A stretch of DNA of 58,058 bases, from assembly GCF_001039355.2 (NCBI RefSeq), contig NW_019774125.1:486684-544741 (forward strand), written 5' to 3'. Below are positions 45,201 through 57,300 of this stretch, piece after piece. A model generated the notes under the pieces. It ran no database searches. It saw only the letters and a program-made list of their open reading frames with translations, and was not told where the DNA came from. Both the position numbers and the translations under genes were made by a program. How positions within the stretch are numbered: position 1 is the first letter of the stretch; the number at the start of each line of letters is the position of its first letter. The stretch is from Lingula anatina (lineage: Eukaryota > Brachiopoda > Lingulata > Lingulida > Lingulidae).

Positions 45201-48200
45201 GCAACTTTATATTAGTGAACTGAAGTATGTAACACTGCTAGTGTGTGTGGGCTGCTGGCAATCCACAAATGACAGCTTTGGCTTCCTTAGCAACGCAGCA
45301 GCTGTGGGGAGACATCAGGTTCTTCTCTTCTTCTGTTCCTTGCACTCTTTCCTTTTCTTTAATTTCATACTGGACTCATAATAACATGTTAAATTTTTGC
45401 CAATGACAAAAAAAGATTAGATTTTGACTAAAAGTATAATGTGAAATTTAACAATTTTGTTTTTGCTTGCTTAATTTGTTGTAACAAAGCTCTCGGCTAA
45501 TCTTTCTAAACTAATCTTTAGATCATTGGCTAAGATGAAGTGCTATGGTGGGCCCAGGTATTATAACCTATTAGTTTGATGTCAACTGATTTCTTACCTA
45601 CTCCCCCAACATACAGGTCTCCCAGTGCTTCCTCTGTGAACAACAGAGAAGGTCTTTACGTTTTATATCAGTTACTCATTCTTTTCTTTTGTGGTTGCTA
45701 CCTGTTCATATTTTAGGGACAAGTGGGTCTTCCAGGCTGGCCAGGCCCAATGGTGAGTCAAAATTATATTATTTATTTATTTATTTATATATTTATAAGT
45801 TTATTATTTGTTTCATTACTGTTATATTGGCTGATCTAACAAATGTACTGTTTATAAAGGAATAATGATAATGGTGATAATAATAATATGAAGAAGAAGA
45901 AGGAGAATTATTTTATGACCCCATTTCCATAGATGCCATTGGTCTACGTAGATCGATCATCCAACTCTGCAGGAAATCTTGTAATTGCAATCAGCTTAAC
46001 TGAAAGATACCTTTTGTTTTCAATGTACTTGAATAATCACTAGCTTCTCGATATTCTACTTAACACCAGGGAGAAGTGTTTTAATCTGTTAAGATGATTG
46101 CAATCTGCGAGAATCCTCGCAGAGTTGGGTCAATCCACGTAGACCAATGTTATCTGTGGAAATGTAGCCCATAATGCAACTTTTCCATTTTTTTTTCAAT
46201 AGTTAACATCCAATACAAATAAAAATTTGAAAACTGTAAGAAATTAAACAAAAAGAATAACAGAAAAGGAGGAATCAAAAAAAAAACTTTTGATGTATGA
46301 ACTTTATTTAAGAAGATAATGAGAAAAAAAAGACGGAAATATCCAAAGGAGACATAAGGGGGGGGGGGAGTACTCTTTGTTTAAAAAAGGAGCTTTATTT
46401 AAAAAAACGTGGTTGCAAAGGTTGATGGGATTTATCTAAATGTTTCTGCGTGTTTTCAACTTATAAAAAAGTGTTGAGGTAATAGGCATAATTTGTTATC
46501 AGCACAGAAGTCGGGCTCCTTCCATGATGTTCACCTCATAGGTGAACTGGGAGAGAAAAGGGATGTATTGAAATACAAGACTTCAGAGAAGCCTTTATGC
46601 TTACCTTTTCCACCTGTTGATTACTGTCAACCCAATCATGGTGTTCCTTTTTAACCAGAATGACTTTAGCCCATCATATCCTTTAACAGTCCATAAACTT
46701 CCTGTAATTTTGATTGTAACATGTCAGCTTAGCTGTTGGTCTGTTAAGAGATGATATTGGAGAAAAAGTCTTGAAAATAATTGATGCTTTGAAGTATCCA
46801 GTTTTTTTTTTACAATAAAGATACCAATTTTATCACCCTTTCTTTATGTTCCCAACCATGAGTAAAATTGTTAAATTGTGGCTATTGTGAAAAGTTTGTT
46901 AAGGTAGATGAGAAAAATGAGAAGGAATTAACTGTCAGCAAGTTGAGGTGCGGTCTCACCAAGTACCATAATGACAAAGCATGCCTCTGTGTCACCCGGG
47001 GTAAATAGCAGTCTACAGTTTGGTAGTGTTTAGGCACAGAAATGCAGACTGGAACCTATCCGTTCTCAAATTCCTTCAAGTGTCAGGATAATGAAACCTT
47101 AAAAAGTACAGAGGCTAATGGGAATGGACAATTGCATTCCATAATGTCTTTGCAGAGTTAACTTTGTTTCATTCTTACTACCCTGGATCTCTGTCCATAT
47201 GTTCTATACACAAATTCTTAAACACCATGTATGTATATATATTGTAGCTGTCCACTTATTTGTCCTTGTCATCTTTATTTCTGAACCACTTTGTGTTTTC
47301 AACCCTGTTTAACAGACTTCATATCTTGTATGTCTTTTTAGCAGTATATTTCATGCCATCAGTGTCTCAAATTTCAAAATTTAAAAAATCTATAGCAAAT
47401 CAAAAGGATTTATTCTCAGTTCCGAGGCCCCAGGAGTGAAAGCAGATCAAATTTTCGAATGTGCTCAATGGATTTTATGATACTTTTGGTATAATTATCT
47501 ACCTTGGAATGTGTTAATTTCATCAGTGCAAAACATGGCTGTGTCGATGTCATCTTTATTATTAGTGGATCTATTCCTCCATCTATTAGACCCCATTTCC
47601 AGAGATTAGATCGATCTACTTTAGATCGACCTAACTCCCTGGGGGTTCATGTTAAATAGCTGTCAGCCGAGCGGACACGAAAGTTAATTACCCCCTTACA
47701 GCTTGTAGTAGACGGGACGGACATTTAAGCCGGATTATCTGACAGTAATCGAGTGAGACTCCCCGCGGGGATAGATCGATCTAAAAGCTCTGGGAATACA
47801 GCCTTAGTGATAATCTGACAGAAAAATTAAAAAAAAACTCGCTATACCTTGTCTTGTTTAGAAGTATGTGATGTCATTACGGTCACTGAACAATTGAGAT
47901 TTTGCAGGGATTGAAGTATTTTGGTAAAACAAAAGCAGTTTTCTTCCTGGGGGAGGAAGTAGTTTATAAACAATTGAAGCCCAAATAATCAAGCTAGAAG
48001 TTCTGTAACTATTGCACACATGTCTGGTAACACTTATCAAACACAGAAAAACCAGCAAGCAACAAGTGCCACCTTTCAAGTGCACTTCTTTTTTTCTCAA
48101 AAGACCAAATATTAAAAAACATAGTTGACCTGTAAATCATGTAGCCCTGTTTTGTGCTAGAAATGTGAATTTGATTAATTATATAAACAGTTGAAATTGT

Positions 48201-48330
48201 ACTTTAGTGTAAGTTTGTGTGATGACTTTCTCCATACATCTTAGCTATCTGTATACCAAACTGTATGACTGGATGTTTCCTGTTTAAATTTCAGGGTCCA
48301 AGGGGATTCAAGGGGGACAAGGGCGAAATG
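33646..48330 (+). CDS. Transmembrane (MACIT-like) collagen, first six coding exons; 3' part outside window
   Basis: Coding exons are 33646-33915, 34252-34324, 43664-43725, 44591-44626, 45717-45752 and 48295-48330, giving the first 171 residues in continuous phase. No signal peptide is present. Residues 1-30 are a hydrophilic, basic cytoplasmic tail; 31-55 (LITLTAWTVMLCGLAWSMTM core) form a single membrane span. Residues 54-90 are heptad-like (VYRLQDRVDRLE…). RKVR at 100-103 fits the minimal furin motif RXXR. CLCPPG (110-115) leads into 19 uninterrupted Gly-X-Y triplets (GEKGEKGRIGYPGQKGEK…). This is the layout of type XIII/XXIII/XXV collagens, type II membrane proteins acting in cell adhesion and at synapses. 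Which vertebrate type it matches cannot be decided here. The 3' end and later exons are beyond 58058. Confidence 0.9.
38034..38680. mobile_element. Insertion with duplicated flank across a contig join
   Basis: 'agttgaaggcttcatgtgat' and the next ~40 bp occur at 38034-38092 and again at 38620-38680. Between them lies a ~525 bp block that starts 'ccccattcacactacag', is rich in 'gcgcatt', 'aatccga' and 'gttcacac', and ends at the 'n' at 38619. The simplest reading is that one allele carries an insertion here and the other does not, with the two abutted. The true right end of the insertion is not seen. It contains open frames on both strands but none recognisable. Confidence 0.65.
38619..38619. 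other. Contig join (single n)
   Basis: The undetermined base precedes a restart of the sequence found about 590 bp earlier, as at the other two joins. Confidence 0.85.
41342..41414. repeat. ~70 bp dispersed repeat, copy 1
   Basis: 'aaagtatgaaat...tgaaataattcactttggag' followed by 'tcccttttaagagtgtataacatt' recurs in direct orientation at about 44477-44545, with several differences. Confidence 0.65.
41426..41491. repeat. (TA)n microsatellite
   Basis: About 33 uninterrupted TA units in the collagen intron. The tract can extrude as a cruciform and its true length is uncertain. Confidence 0.95.
41865..42210. mobile_element. ~345 bp MITE with an internal perfect palindrome
   Basis: The left end TTAAAGTGATAATAACTCTTC is matched by the reverse complement of the right end (TTAAAGGGATAATAACTCTTC). 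A perfect 26 bp palindrome GTTAAAATCTCTT/AAGAGATTTTAAC lies at 42011-42036 near the middle. The right end abuts a TA microsatellite, which may have grown from a TA target duplication. No coding frame. Confidence 0.8.
42211..42287. repeat. (TA)n microsatellite adjoining the MITE
   Basis: About 37 TA units immediately after the MITE at 41865-42210. Confidence 0.95.
43664..48330 (+). CDS. Collagen exons 3-6: Gly-X-Y repeats
   Basis: Exon 3 (62 bp) codes EKGEKGRIGYPGQKGEKGPE. Exons 4-6 are each 36 bp and code four triplets: GKKGDTGLSGFP, GQVGLPGWPGPM, GPRGFKGDKGEM. All have AG acceptors and GT donors (GTATG, GTACC, GTGAG, GTAAG) in phase 0, so any of exons 4-6 can be skipped without a frameshift. 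Lysine at Y positions (GEK, GKK, GFK, GDK) and proline at Y (GYP, GFP, GLP, GWP) are sites for hydroxylation. Confidence 0.93.
44477..44545. repeat. ~70 bp dispersed repeat, copy 2
   Basis: This is the second copy of the element at 41342, ending about 45 bp before the collagen exon at 44591. Its position so close to the acceptor is noted; no function is shown. Confidence 0.65.
45914..46172. mobile_element. ~250 bp foldback MITE, same family as 14140
   Basis: The left end 'gaccccatttccatagatgcc…ggtctacgtagatcgatc' is inverted at the right end ('gggctacatttccacag…ggtctacgtggattgac' as reverse complement). Internal 'caatctgcgagaatcctcgcagagttggg' resembles 'ccaactctgcagg' of the left side. It lies in the intron between collagen exons 5 and 6. 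Confidence 0.75.
47589..47803 (+). mobile_element. 215 bp PIF/Harbinger-like MITE, copy 2
   Basis: It is an inverted copy of the element at 5963-6177 with exactly the same length and only a few substitutions. It is flanked by TTA on both sides (47586-47588, 47804-47806). Start GACCCCATTTCCAGAG, end GGGAATACAGCC. It lies in the collagen intron between exons 5 and 6. Confidence 0.88.
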
Positions 48331-51300
48331 GTAAGAATTTATTACTTCTTATTGATTTACGTAATTGCCAAGTTTGCATTACTCAAGATGCTTAGATCTT
48401 ATGTCTTATTAGCAATAGATTATGGTAATTGCTCAATCTTTTCAATGGGGGGAGAATTTTACAGATGCTGTATTTTTAAGCCATAATTTTAAAAAATTAG
48501 AATATTCCTATTAAGTGATAGCAACAAAATGTAAAAGTAGGTTTTTGTGATTATAAAATTATGTTTCTGTAAGTTTGAAAATTTTTGCCCATTGAAAAGA
48601 TCGAGTAATTATAATGACACTTTTTAAACAATGGGAGTCTGTCCTAAATTATGCTTAGAATATTCATGAATAAGTTGGCAACTCTGGATTTAAATCAGTT
48701 ATTTTACAAAATTGATTTCATAAAAGAAATTATCCCTTATTCAGACAAAATAAAATGATTTACAGGTATTTAGTTTCCCACTCAGCTAGGCACTAAGCAC
48801 CCATGTCAGGTATGCGGATCAGATCGGAAAAATGCTAAGAAATAAGGAAATGTTTGATGTAATGATTTTCCCATTCCTCCATGTTCTTTCAGTAGAAGGT
48901 GAACATTTTTAGGGGATCAAAGTTCCTATCTTGATAATATCTGTGCATTTATCAGGTAATGCCTCGCATACAGCCAGGTTACACTGTGTTATTCCGAGCA
49001 GCAAGATCTTTTGCAACACAAATGTTGCATCTTATTTATCTTGTCAGAATATATGCTGTGAAAATGATTAAAAGAAAAACTATATAGCTTATACATATTT
49101 AACCCATGGTCATGCTTTGGGATTTTGGTTATAAGCTTTTTTTTTCATTGATTGCTGAATCTTTAGTATGATTGCAATATAAGACACAGGTCTGTTCTTT
49201 TATAATTTGACAAGAAAAGAATAGATGAAAGTAAAATCTTGCTTTTTTTTCATTTGAAGACCCATGCCAAATTTCAGTTAGCACTAATTGCATAGTAACA
49301 CATACTGCATAGTAATAAAATTATTGGACAGTAAGAAAACAGATGATCACCACCCCAACAAGTGTTGTAAATAGAAAAAAAAACTTTGAAGGAATTTCTG
49401 TAAGCAACAAGACAATATCATGAAAGATCCATGAACATTACTATAATGAAATTTGTTTTATTATAATATTGATGAAGAGAAACTCTTCTAGCTGCCCAAC
49501 ATATCAGGGGCCCCATACCAGCTCTTGTCACTACTTAATTCTAGTTATAAAAACTCCTGTTGGTACTGCTGTTAAAGATACTACAGCAAGTTAGTTGGAA
49601 AGACTCCAATCAATGTTGCTGTGCAAGACATACCAAGTGTTGTTAAAAAAAAAAGTTAAGTCTGCTGTTTGAAATACTGCAGGTTTAGTTGTAAAACCCC
49701 AGTTAAGGCTGCTGAGCTACAGTGGCAAGAGAATCATAAAGCTGTCATCATCCAAACATTTGTCTATAGCAATCCGCCTGAACTAGAGTTAATGATGGAT
49801 AAAGCTGTCTCATTCTGGCAGACGGCATACCAAGAATCTGATAAGATGCTCTGATGGGGTTGTCAGGAACAATTGAAGGGAGTCCAGGCTACAGTCTGGC
49901 TACAGGTCAATGAGTGCACTGCTGATCGCTACCCACTGTCTGTATAATGAAGAGACAACATATCAATTTACAAAGCTAGAAAATATATGGTAAACTATCA
50001 GTACAAAAAATAAAGGGGGGGGGGCTGATACTCTTCATGCTCTTTTGGTCCCATAGTAAAGTAAGCAGGAGCCAAAGGAAAAAGCTAACATAGTAATTGA
50101 ATCGTAACATGTTTTGCTCTGCATTCCAAAACCCTGCATCCTGCCTTGTTGGATTCAATTTGTTTCAGCAGGGTTTAAGTAAACTTGGAGATTGAGGTCC
50201 ATCTTACACAAGATACTTGCAGTAATACAATGCCCTGACCATAGCTGTTATTCTATGTGATGTATATTAAAAACATGCATGTGTAGCACTGGATATGTTA
50301 GTTAATAACTGTTTCCTGTCGTTACTTGTATCATGTATTGGATTCAGTCTTAGCACATTTAGGTAGTAGTATGAAACGGTTTTAGTTTAAGGTAGAGAGT
50401 ATAGCACTACATAAAAGAATAGACTTTTTACTTTTACTTATTACGTAAAAAGAAAGGAAAAAAAAAACATGCTTTGTATAGTGAATGATGCCGTTGGCTT
50501 TAAACAAAATGTTGACTGAGAGCATTTGTATGTTTTTGTAGCAATTTTTGGATGGGGGTAGATATAAACTTTGGCATGTTTCCTGTGATGGGTGCTATAT
50601 ATCCACCACCTTTTATGATTATTCAACATTTATAATTTGCTGATTTAAATGTTGATTAATTTCAGCAGTTTTTATCTTTCAGGCTTGACTTCAGATGTAA
50701 CCCCATACTCCCCATCATATAATCTTAAAACTGTGAAAAATTTTCTGGAATTCTAATCAGTGAATGATAAAATACTCGTACTGAATGTGTTTAGCTATTT
50801 TATAGTGAAAGAGATTCTCAGACAGAATAATAAGGATGTGTTTCCTTTAACTTATCTGTCAAGAAATCATTGACACCTTATGAAGATGATCCTTCTTGAA
50901 CTTCCTTGCTGATAACTTTCTTGTGAGTCTTATGAACACCCAGATTTTGCTGAAGAAACATTTGAAAATTGTGTCTACTTCGAAGGTTACTGAAGATGAT
51001 ACAAAGAGCACATTTCCTTTAGAGAGATTTTGAGTGTGTGTTGCTCTTGTAATGCTAAATAGAGGGCAGTTTATCTTGCTCTTGCTTCACATATGAGAAT
51101 TACTATTTCTACTTTGCTCATGGTAACCTTTTGCTCCTCCTCTTTTGACTTTCGTCCTCTTCAATGATTTTATTGAACTTTATCACAGCCAAGCAAATAC
51201 CTATGATGTGATTACAAGTAACAGATCAGAAGGTGCCTCTGGCATAGATGAGGTTTTAGGGAGTTGATTGGCAAATCTTTCTGACAATTATTGGCATCAC

Positions 51301-54300
51301 TGTCTATCCTGGGTCTCAGGTCTGTAACCAGCAATTTTAAAGGGATGGTTCTTTGCTAAAAAAAATACAGCTTTTTGGTCCTTTATTTGGCTCAACTTGG
51401 GAAATGGTATAGCACCTGGTTCAAGCTTTATTCAGAGTTTATCTTTTGCAGCCAAAAGGGCCATGTTTTTCATTCCCCCTTCCCTACAGGGGCTGGTTGC
51501 ACTAAAAACATGAAGCAAAAGCTGGTCTGAACTGAAAGGCACAAAATGGTAGTCCTTTTTTGGCTTTGTCTCCAATGAAAGCAATCACCAATGTCAAGAC
51601 AATTATGATTTAGTCTGTGACCTTATTTTAGACCAGAAAAAAAGGAAACTTAAGTAAAATAGGTTTTTGGCTAAGATCCTCAGCTAGATTTGTGAATTAA
51701 GATTCTTTGTCAAACAAGACTCTAACTGATGAACCGAGTTAGTTCAGTTCCTTATCTACAGTAGTTTTAGTGTGTGTATTGCTTTGGTTTTTGCATTGCA
51801 GTTTATTGAGTTATTGGGAATAGGCATAGTTGTCAGAGCACTTACTCCCTCTTCTTTGAAAGTGCAGAAAGGTGTTCTATGAAAAGGGAGGTGAGAGAGA
51901 ATATTTAGTAAAATATCAGACTTTCACCTTGTTTCAAACTCTGTTAAAATATTCCAGCACTTTTTCTACAAGAACTTAACACTGTTATCTTTTGTTGATA
52001 GGTAACCAACATTAACTAAACAGACTTTGGCAACTTCTACAAGCTATCTCTTCAATCTTTTTTACAAGGAAATTGATGAAATTTAATTTGCTATGTTGCT
52101 TACAGATTGACATTTTCATAAAGCAATTGATTATTGTTTGTGTCCAGGGCGGGTCATGATCCATGGGGGGGGGGGGGGTTTGAGGGGAGTGTTAGTTAGA
52201 GATCTCTTCACATTCATGGGAAAAGCATTTCAATGAAACTGGTATATGATCCAATTATGACAAAGAATTATTCTAGAATATCCGATGATATTCAATCTCC
52301 CATGGTCAACAGTCCATTATGTTTATTTTCACACAGTATAAGCTATGCAGTTTTGATTACGGATATATTTTTTTGTTTTTCTTTTTTTGCTCACAGCAGT
52401 GTTTTTGGACTTTATTTATAACAATTAGGACAGTGCATTGTGCAGAACTTTGAATTGAGGTAGACAGCAGAGCTTTTCACAAATTGGCCTACAATGCAAT
52501 GAAAGAACACAATGGAATTGTAACAATTGTAATTTCAATAGATCGGTTACATGTGTTGCTGGCAGAGGTAATGCACTCGAATGAATCACAGTTCAAGAAG
52601 AGACTGGAGGACCAAAAAGTAATCCACTGTTATTCATACTTATATAGGATTTCAAAATAAAAGAAAGAAAAAAGTTAGTTCATCATCAGCTTGGCTGTGT
52701 AGTTTTGTTTTGGTAGGCAGTTTTTCAGCATACATCAAAGGTTTTGGCAAATGAAACAATTTTTTACTGATTTAGAAGGTGGCGAAAGTCTCAGGATGCA
52801 TGCCATTCAACAGCAGATGTAGCGCCAACTCCCTGACAGTTTTGAGTAACAATACCTAATGAACAACATGTGCGGCTTCCGAACACTTCATGCAAGTATT
52901 TCTGTCAAAGGCCTGCTTTCATGTCTGTTTGTTAGCTCCAGTGACCACTATCAAGAAGTGATTTTCCCTAACAGTCTTATTCTGGATTGTGCTATAAATT
53001 CAGCAGAGAAGTTTTTCCAAAGTGTTTGAGATTAAGGCCGTAAAATCCATTTTTTTCAATTACACATTTTGTTTTGCATAACATTTATTCAAGAAGTACC
53101 TAATAGCCTGTTGCAGACCATAATATTGTTTTTTAACCTCTCTAAATTTATGAAATCTCATCCTAGTTACAATGTATTTGGGTGGCATTGGGTGATTTGT
53201 TGAAGGAAGAAGATGATATTTTAAAAAGTTGCAAATATTATTATTATTATTATAAAGCATGATAAAAAATACTGTGAAAACAGTCAGGAAGACTGTCCAT
53301 ATGTGAGGATGTCTTCTTCATTGGGTCTTTGTGAGCTCAGTTCTAGTTTGGGAAATGAACACTGGTCAGAGTTTCTATTAGGTGGCAGTAGGTAACACAG
53401 ATGAGCATTTAGTTCTATGCATAAAAAAGAACCATGCTCATGCGTTCTTTATGGTAACACGTCTGGGTGGTAGAAACAGTTAGGAGGATGTACTTTTGTG
53501 TCAAAATGACAGACTTGAAACAGATCTTGAAATTTTGATGACAATTTGTCACTTTTCATTATGTTTCTAGGCTAACTTTATGCTTCAGAGACAAACAGAG
53601 ATGTGTTTTTCTTAAACTGACTCTTTCAGTTGATTGGTTTCTACGAGTCTTGAGTTTCAAGACTTTGGTAATTGGGTATATGTTTCAGTATTGGATATAG
53701 GGTATTTCTTTTAAAGCTGTTTTTGTCTCTGATGTTTGTTAAATGTTGAACAGTATTTTTCTTAATGATTTTGCTAAGTAAGCAGGCATATCATATCACA
53801 ATGTTTTATTGGCAGTTGGTTTTGGTATTAATGTTCTAACTTAAAAAAAAAACTTCTTTGAAAAATAGATAATGATAAAGGGTGCAGATATGATAACAAA
53901 TGAAAAGTAAGAGAAAGGTTGGGAGGGGGAGGATATAGAATAAAAATGTGTTTCACATAATTTTACTTTCTGGTTGGTTTTAATTTATTCAGAAGCAGAC
54001 ATCTTGGTTGGTCACTTTGGGTCGTGGTGTGGCAAACTTTCTCGCCATGTGGCATCATATGTTAAAACACTGAAGAAAAAAATCAAGTTCATAAAATTTA
54101 AGTGGAGACTTAGGAATTGAAGTTGAATTGAGCTATCTGCATTGCTAGTATATTTACCAATCTGAATCATTTGAAGGGTTTGCCTCAGTGTATTCTATTT
54201 TAAGAATCATTTGGTTAACTGCTGGGAAGGGATGTAAATGCCAAAATGGCTGAAAAAAGTAGGATATCATGCCTATTCTTCATGTATGCCAGCCTAAACT

Positions 54301-57300
54301 ATTCCTGCCAATTTGTCCAGAAATCTTGTCCAAGCTCTCAAAACATTTACTAAATACAGCTCAGTTGACTTCACTGATAGAGAAATGATGGGGAAACCAT
54401 TTCACAGGACACTTGACTATGTTTGGTTTATTGAGGTACAGTTACCTGCTCAGATTTGCAACCCATTTATAATTGACATTTGGAGCAGTGATTTAAAAGA
54501 CAGTTTCTTGCTATGAGGCATTGCCACAGCTACAGGCACAGTCAGCAAGCCACAACCTGAAAGTTTTGGCAAAAAAGTCTGATTTGGATCAATGGCTGTA
54601 CACTTCATGGACTCCATTTATGTTGATTTTACCAAGCTGGCTTATTTTCTGTCTCAGTGGTGTGTATCGGGACAGAATGGGGTTTTTTATTGTTAAATGA
54701 AGTCTGGCTAAATTCGTTGAAAAATTAAGAGAGACTTAAAAAATATCAGTGAAAATACCTTAAAAAATGTCAGTGAAAATACCTTCAAAAGTGAGTCCCT
54801 GGTGTGTGTTTGATATTACATAAGAACATTTTAGGGTTACGGGACTTAAATTTTTTTAGAATGAAATTATGTAAAAGTGCTTATATAAAAAAGCACTCTG
54901 TTTTCCTGTGTTTTTGACAGATTAATGGCAACATTTCAGAGTGAGGACAGGACTGCTGGGAAGACAGCCATTGTCTTGATGCTATCTCTGGGTTCCTCTT
55001 GAGTTTAGTGCCACAGAGTGGCAGATTTTATCTGGAACAGGAATATCTTGCATCTCAATTGTATTATTGAACAAGAGACTGAACCATAATACTTTTTGAG
55101 GAGCTCTGCCTGATATTCATTGCTGTGTCAGTTTGTTTTTTAGAAACATACATTTCTAAGGTGTCATGATAATAAATTGTCTCTCACTGGGTGTGCCTAC
55201 TCTGGTGTCAAATTATATCTTTTTTGACCTTTTCACTATCTTGGCTTGTTTTCTATATACTGTGGATTTGTAAGTTAGTTTACTCCTGCCCTTATAAGAT
55301 TTGTTGGTTTACTTCTGCCATCTCATTTCCCTTGGAATTGGTCCTTGAAGACCTGGCCATCATTTGGTAATAGAAACAATTATAGAATCAGGCCTTAAAG
55401 TTTTGCAGGACTATTTGTTTGACTTTTCCTTAATTGGCCTTTAATTTTCCTTCTATGTCTATCTATATTCATTCACACTCATTGCTTCAAGTAGATTCCA
55501 GACAGTTTTCTTCTTCATGCCCATATAGGACACAGAAATTGATTGATATCCAGCCCCCTATTGAGTATAAAAACGGGCCTGTGCAAACAGGAGGGAAATG
55601 ATGCACAAATCTGATTGGAATTTAAAAAAAAACGGTATCCTGGCTCTTTTGATAGTATAAAGAAGAAATTAAAAAACTGTTACATATTTAAGCACAGAAA
55701 CAAAAGGTATGGATTTTTTTCTGGTCTGGCAGTAGAGGAGCACTTCAGTATTATTCTAAGTGGAGTAAAATCAGACAAAAAATGTTTCATGGTACTTGAG
55801 TTTTTGATGTCTTCTCGTCTGACCCATGTCATACAGTTGTAAGGGAGGGTCTGTGCGGCCCTCTGGGAATCCCATTACTCTTTGATGTTCTTGCTCTCCC
55901 AGCTTCTCAAGTGTCCTAGAGTCTAAAGTATGCTGTTTTCTATTGTTTGTTTGCATTGTGTATAAGTTGGTGCATGAGTTTGCTACAGATTGCTGTTCTA
56001 AGGGCAAGCAAGGGTGTTTGCAGCCACTGTTAGCCATTGTAATTAGTATGACTTATACCCAAAAGTATGGCTCTAACCAATGCTGGAGCAAAACTAAAAC
56101 AAGTAAACTAAGATATTTTAAATGTTATAAATATGTTATTGTATCAAGGTTGATATGCTTGAGGTATTGTTGCCATAAGGAAGGCAAAGCTTTATTAAAC
56201 ACTTATTGTGCAAAGTTGGTACAGGTACATGTATTTTGGTATTGTTAATTTTTTTTTAGCCAAAACCTGATGCAATGTGACAAAATTTTGGAAATATATG
56301 GTATGCAGTACAAAAAAGATATAACATTAAAATTTTGTAAGCAGATGTGCTTCTGCAGAATATTTGTTTCCAATTAAACTTAAAGTGTTCGAGAAGAAAA
56401 TTGATTAAAACTCCCAACATATTAGTAAGTGATGAGAAAAGCCATCTTGTCTGTAATCAGGTAGATGGTCTACTGAATGATGTGACAAATAAAAGACACT
56501 TTGACCAATAAACAACGCTATTAAGTGTTGGCATGCCAGGTCAAGGAAATCTCCACATTTTAAAATAGATGACACATTAACAGAGTTGGGAGGTTTTTTA
56601 AATTGAGGAACAAATTAATTTTTCCTGGTCATGATTTTAAGTCCAAAGATTTGAGTCCTAGTCAACTATAATGATTTATGTTGTTGGCCATGTTCAATTA
56701 TTTTCCACCTCTGCCACCTTTCCCACTGTAAATGAGGACTGTTTACCTTAGCAACTGGTGGCTAGGTCACTCTGTGGAAATGAACTTCCTTTTCTCTCAA
56801 ATAACTGAACTTTTTCAGTTTTCATAATATCAGTAAGGTACCAGCTTGCAAACCTGTCCTTAATTGTTAACATTTGAATTTGGCACATTCTAAAATTTGA
56901 TGATGAGGAAAATATCAAAACGGTCCCTAGGTAGTTTATGGACTCATGAGACAACATATTACACGTGATAGTTGTTTTCTTAACTAGACTCATTTTCATA
57001 AGTGTTTCAAAAGATAGAGAGATGCATGTTAGACATACTGTCAATTTTTTATGAGAAAGGGCGACACCACTGCCATCTTTTCTTTAACCGGTGTCACGGC
57101 TTTCAAGAGCTCCATTTATGTACCAAATGACACAGGTTAACAGTGGACACCACAAAATGACTTAAGGTCAAGAAAATGCCACAGAAAACAAAAGTGTTTA
57201 AAGTGGCAGCTAGATTGATTGAATCAGTCAGCCAGCCTGTAACTGGCTAAACAAGGACAAATTAACTTGGCCAAAGTATAATAACCTTGGCAGCAAAATA

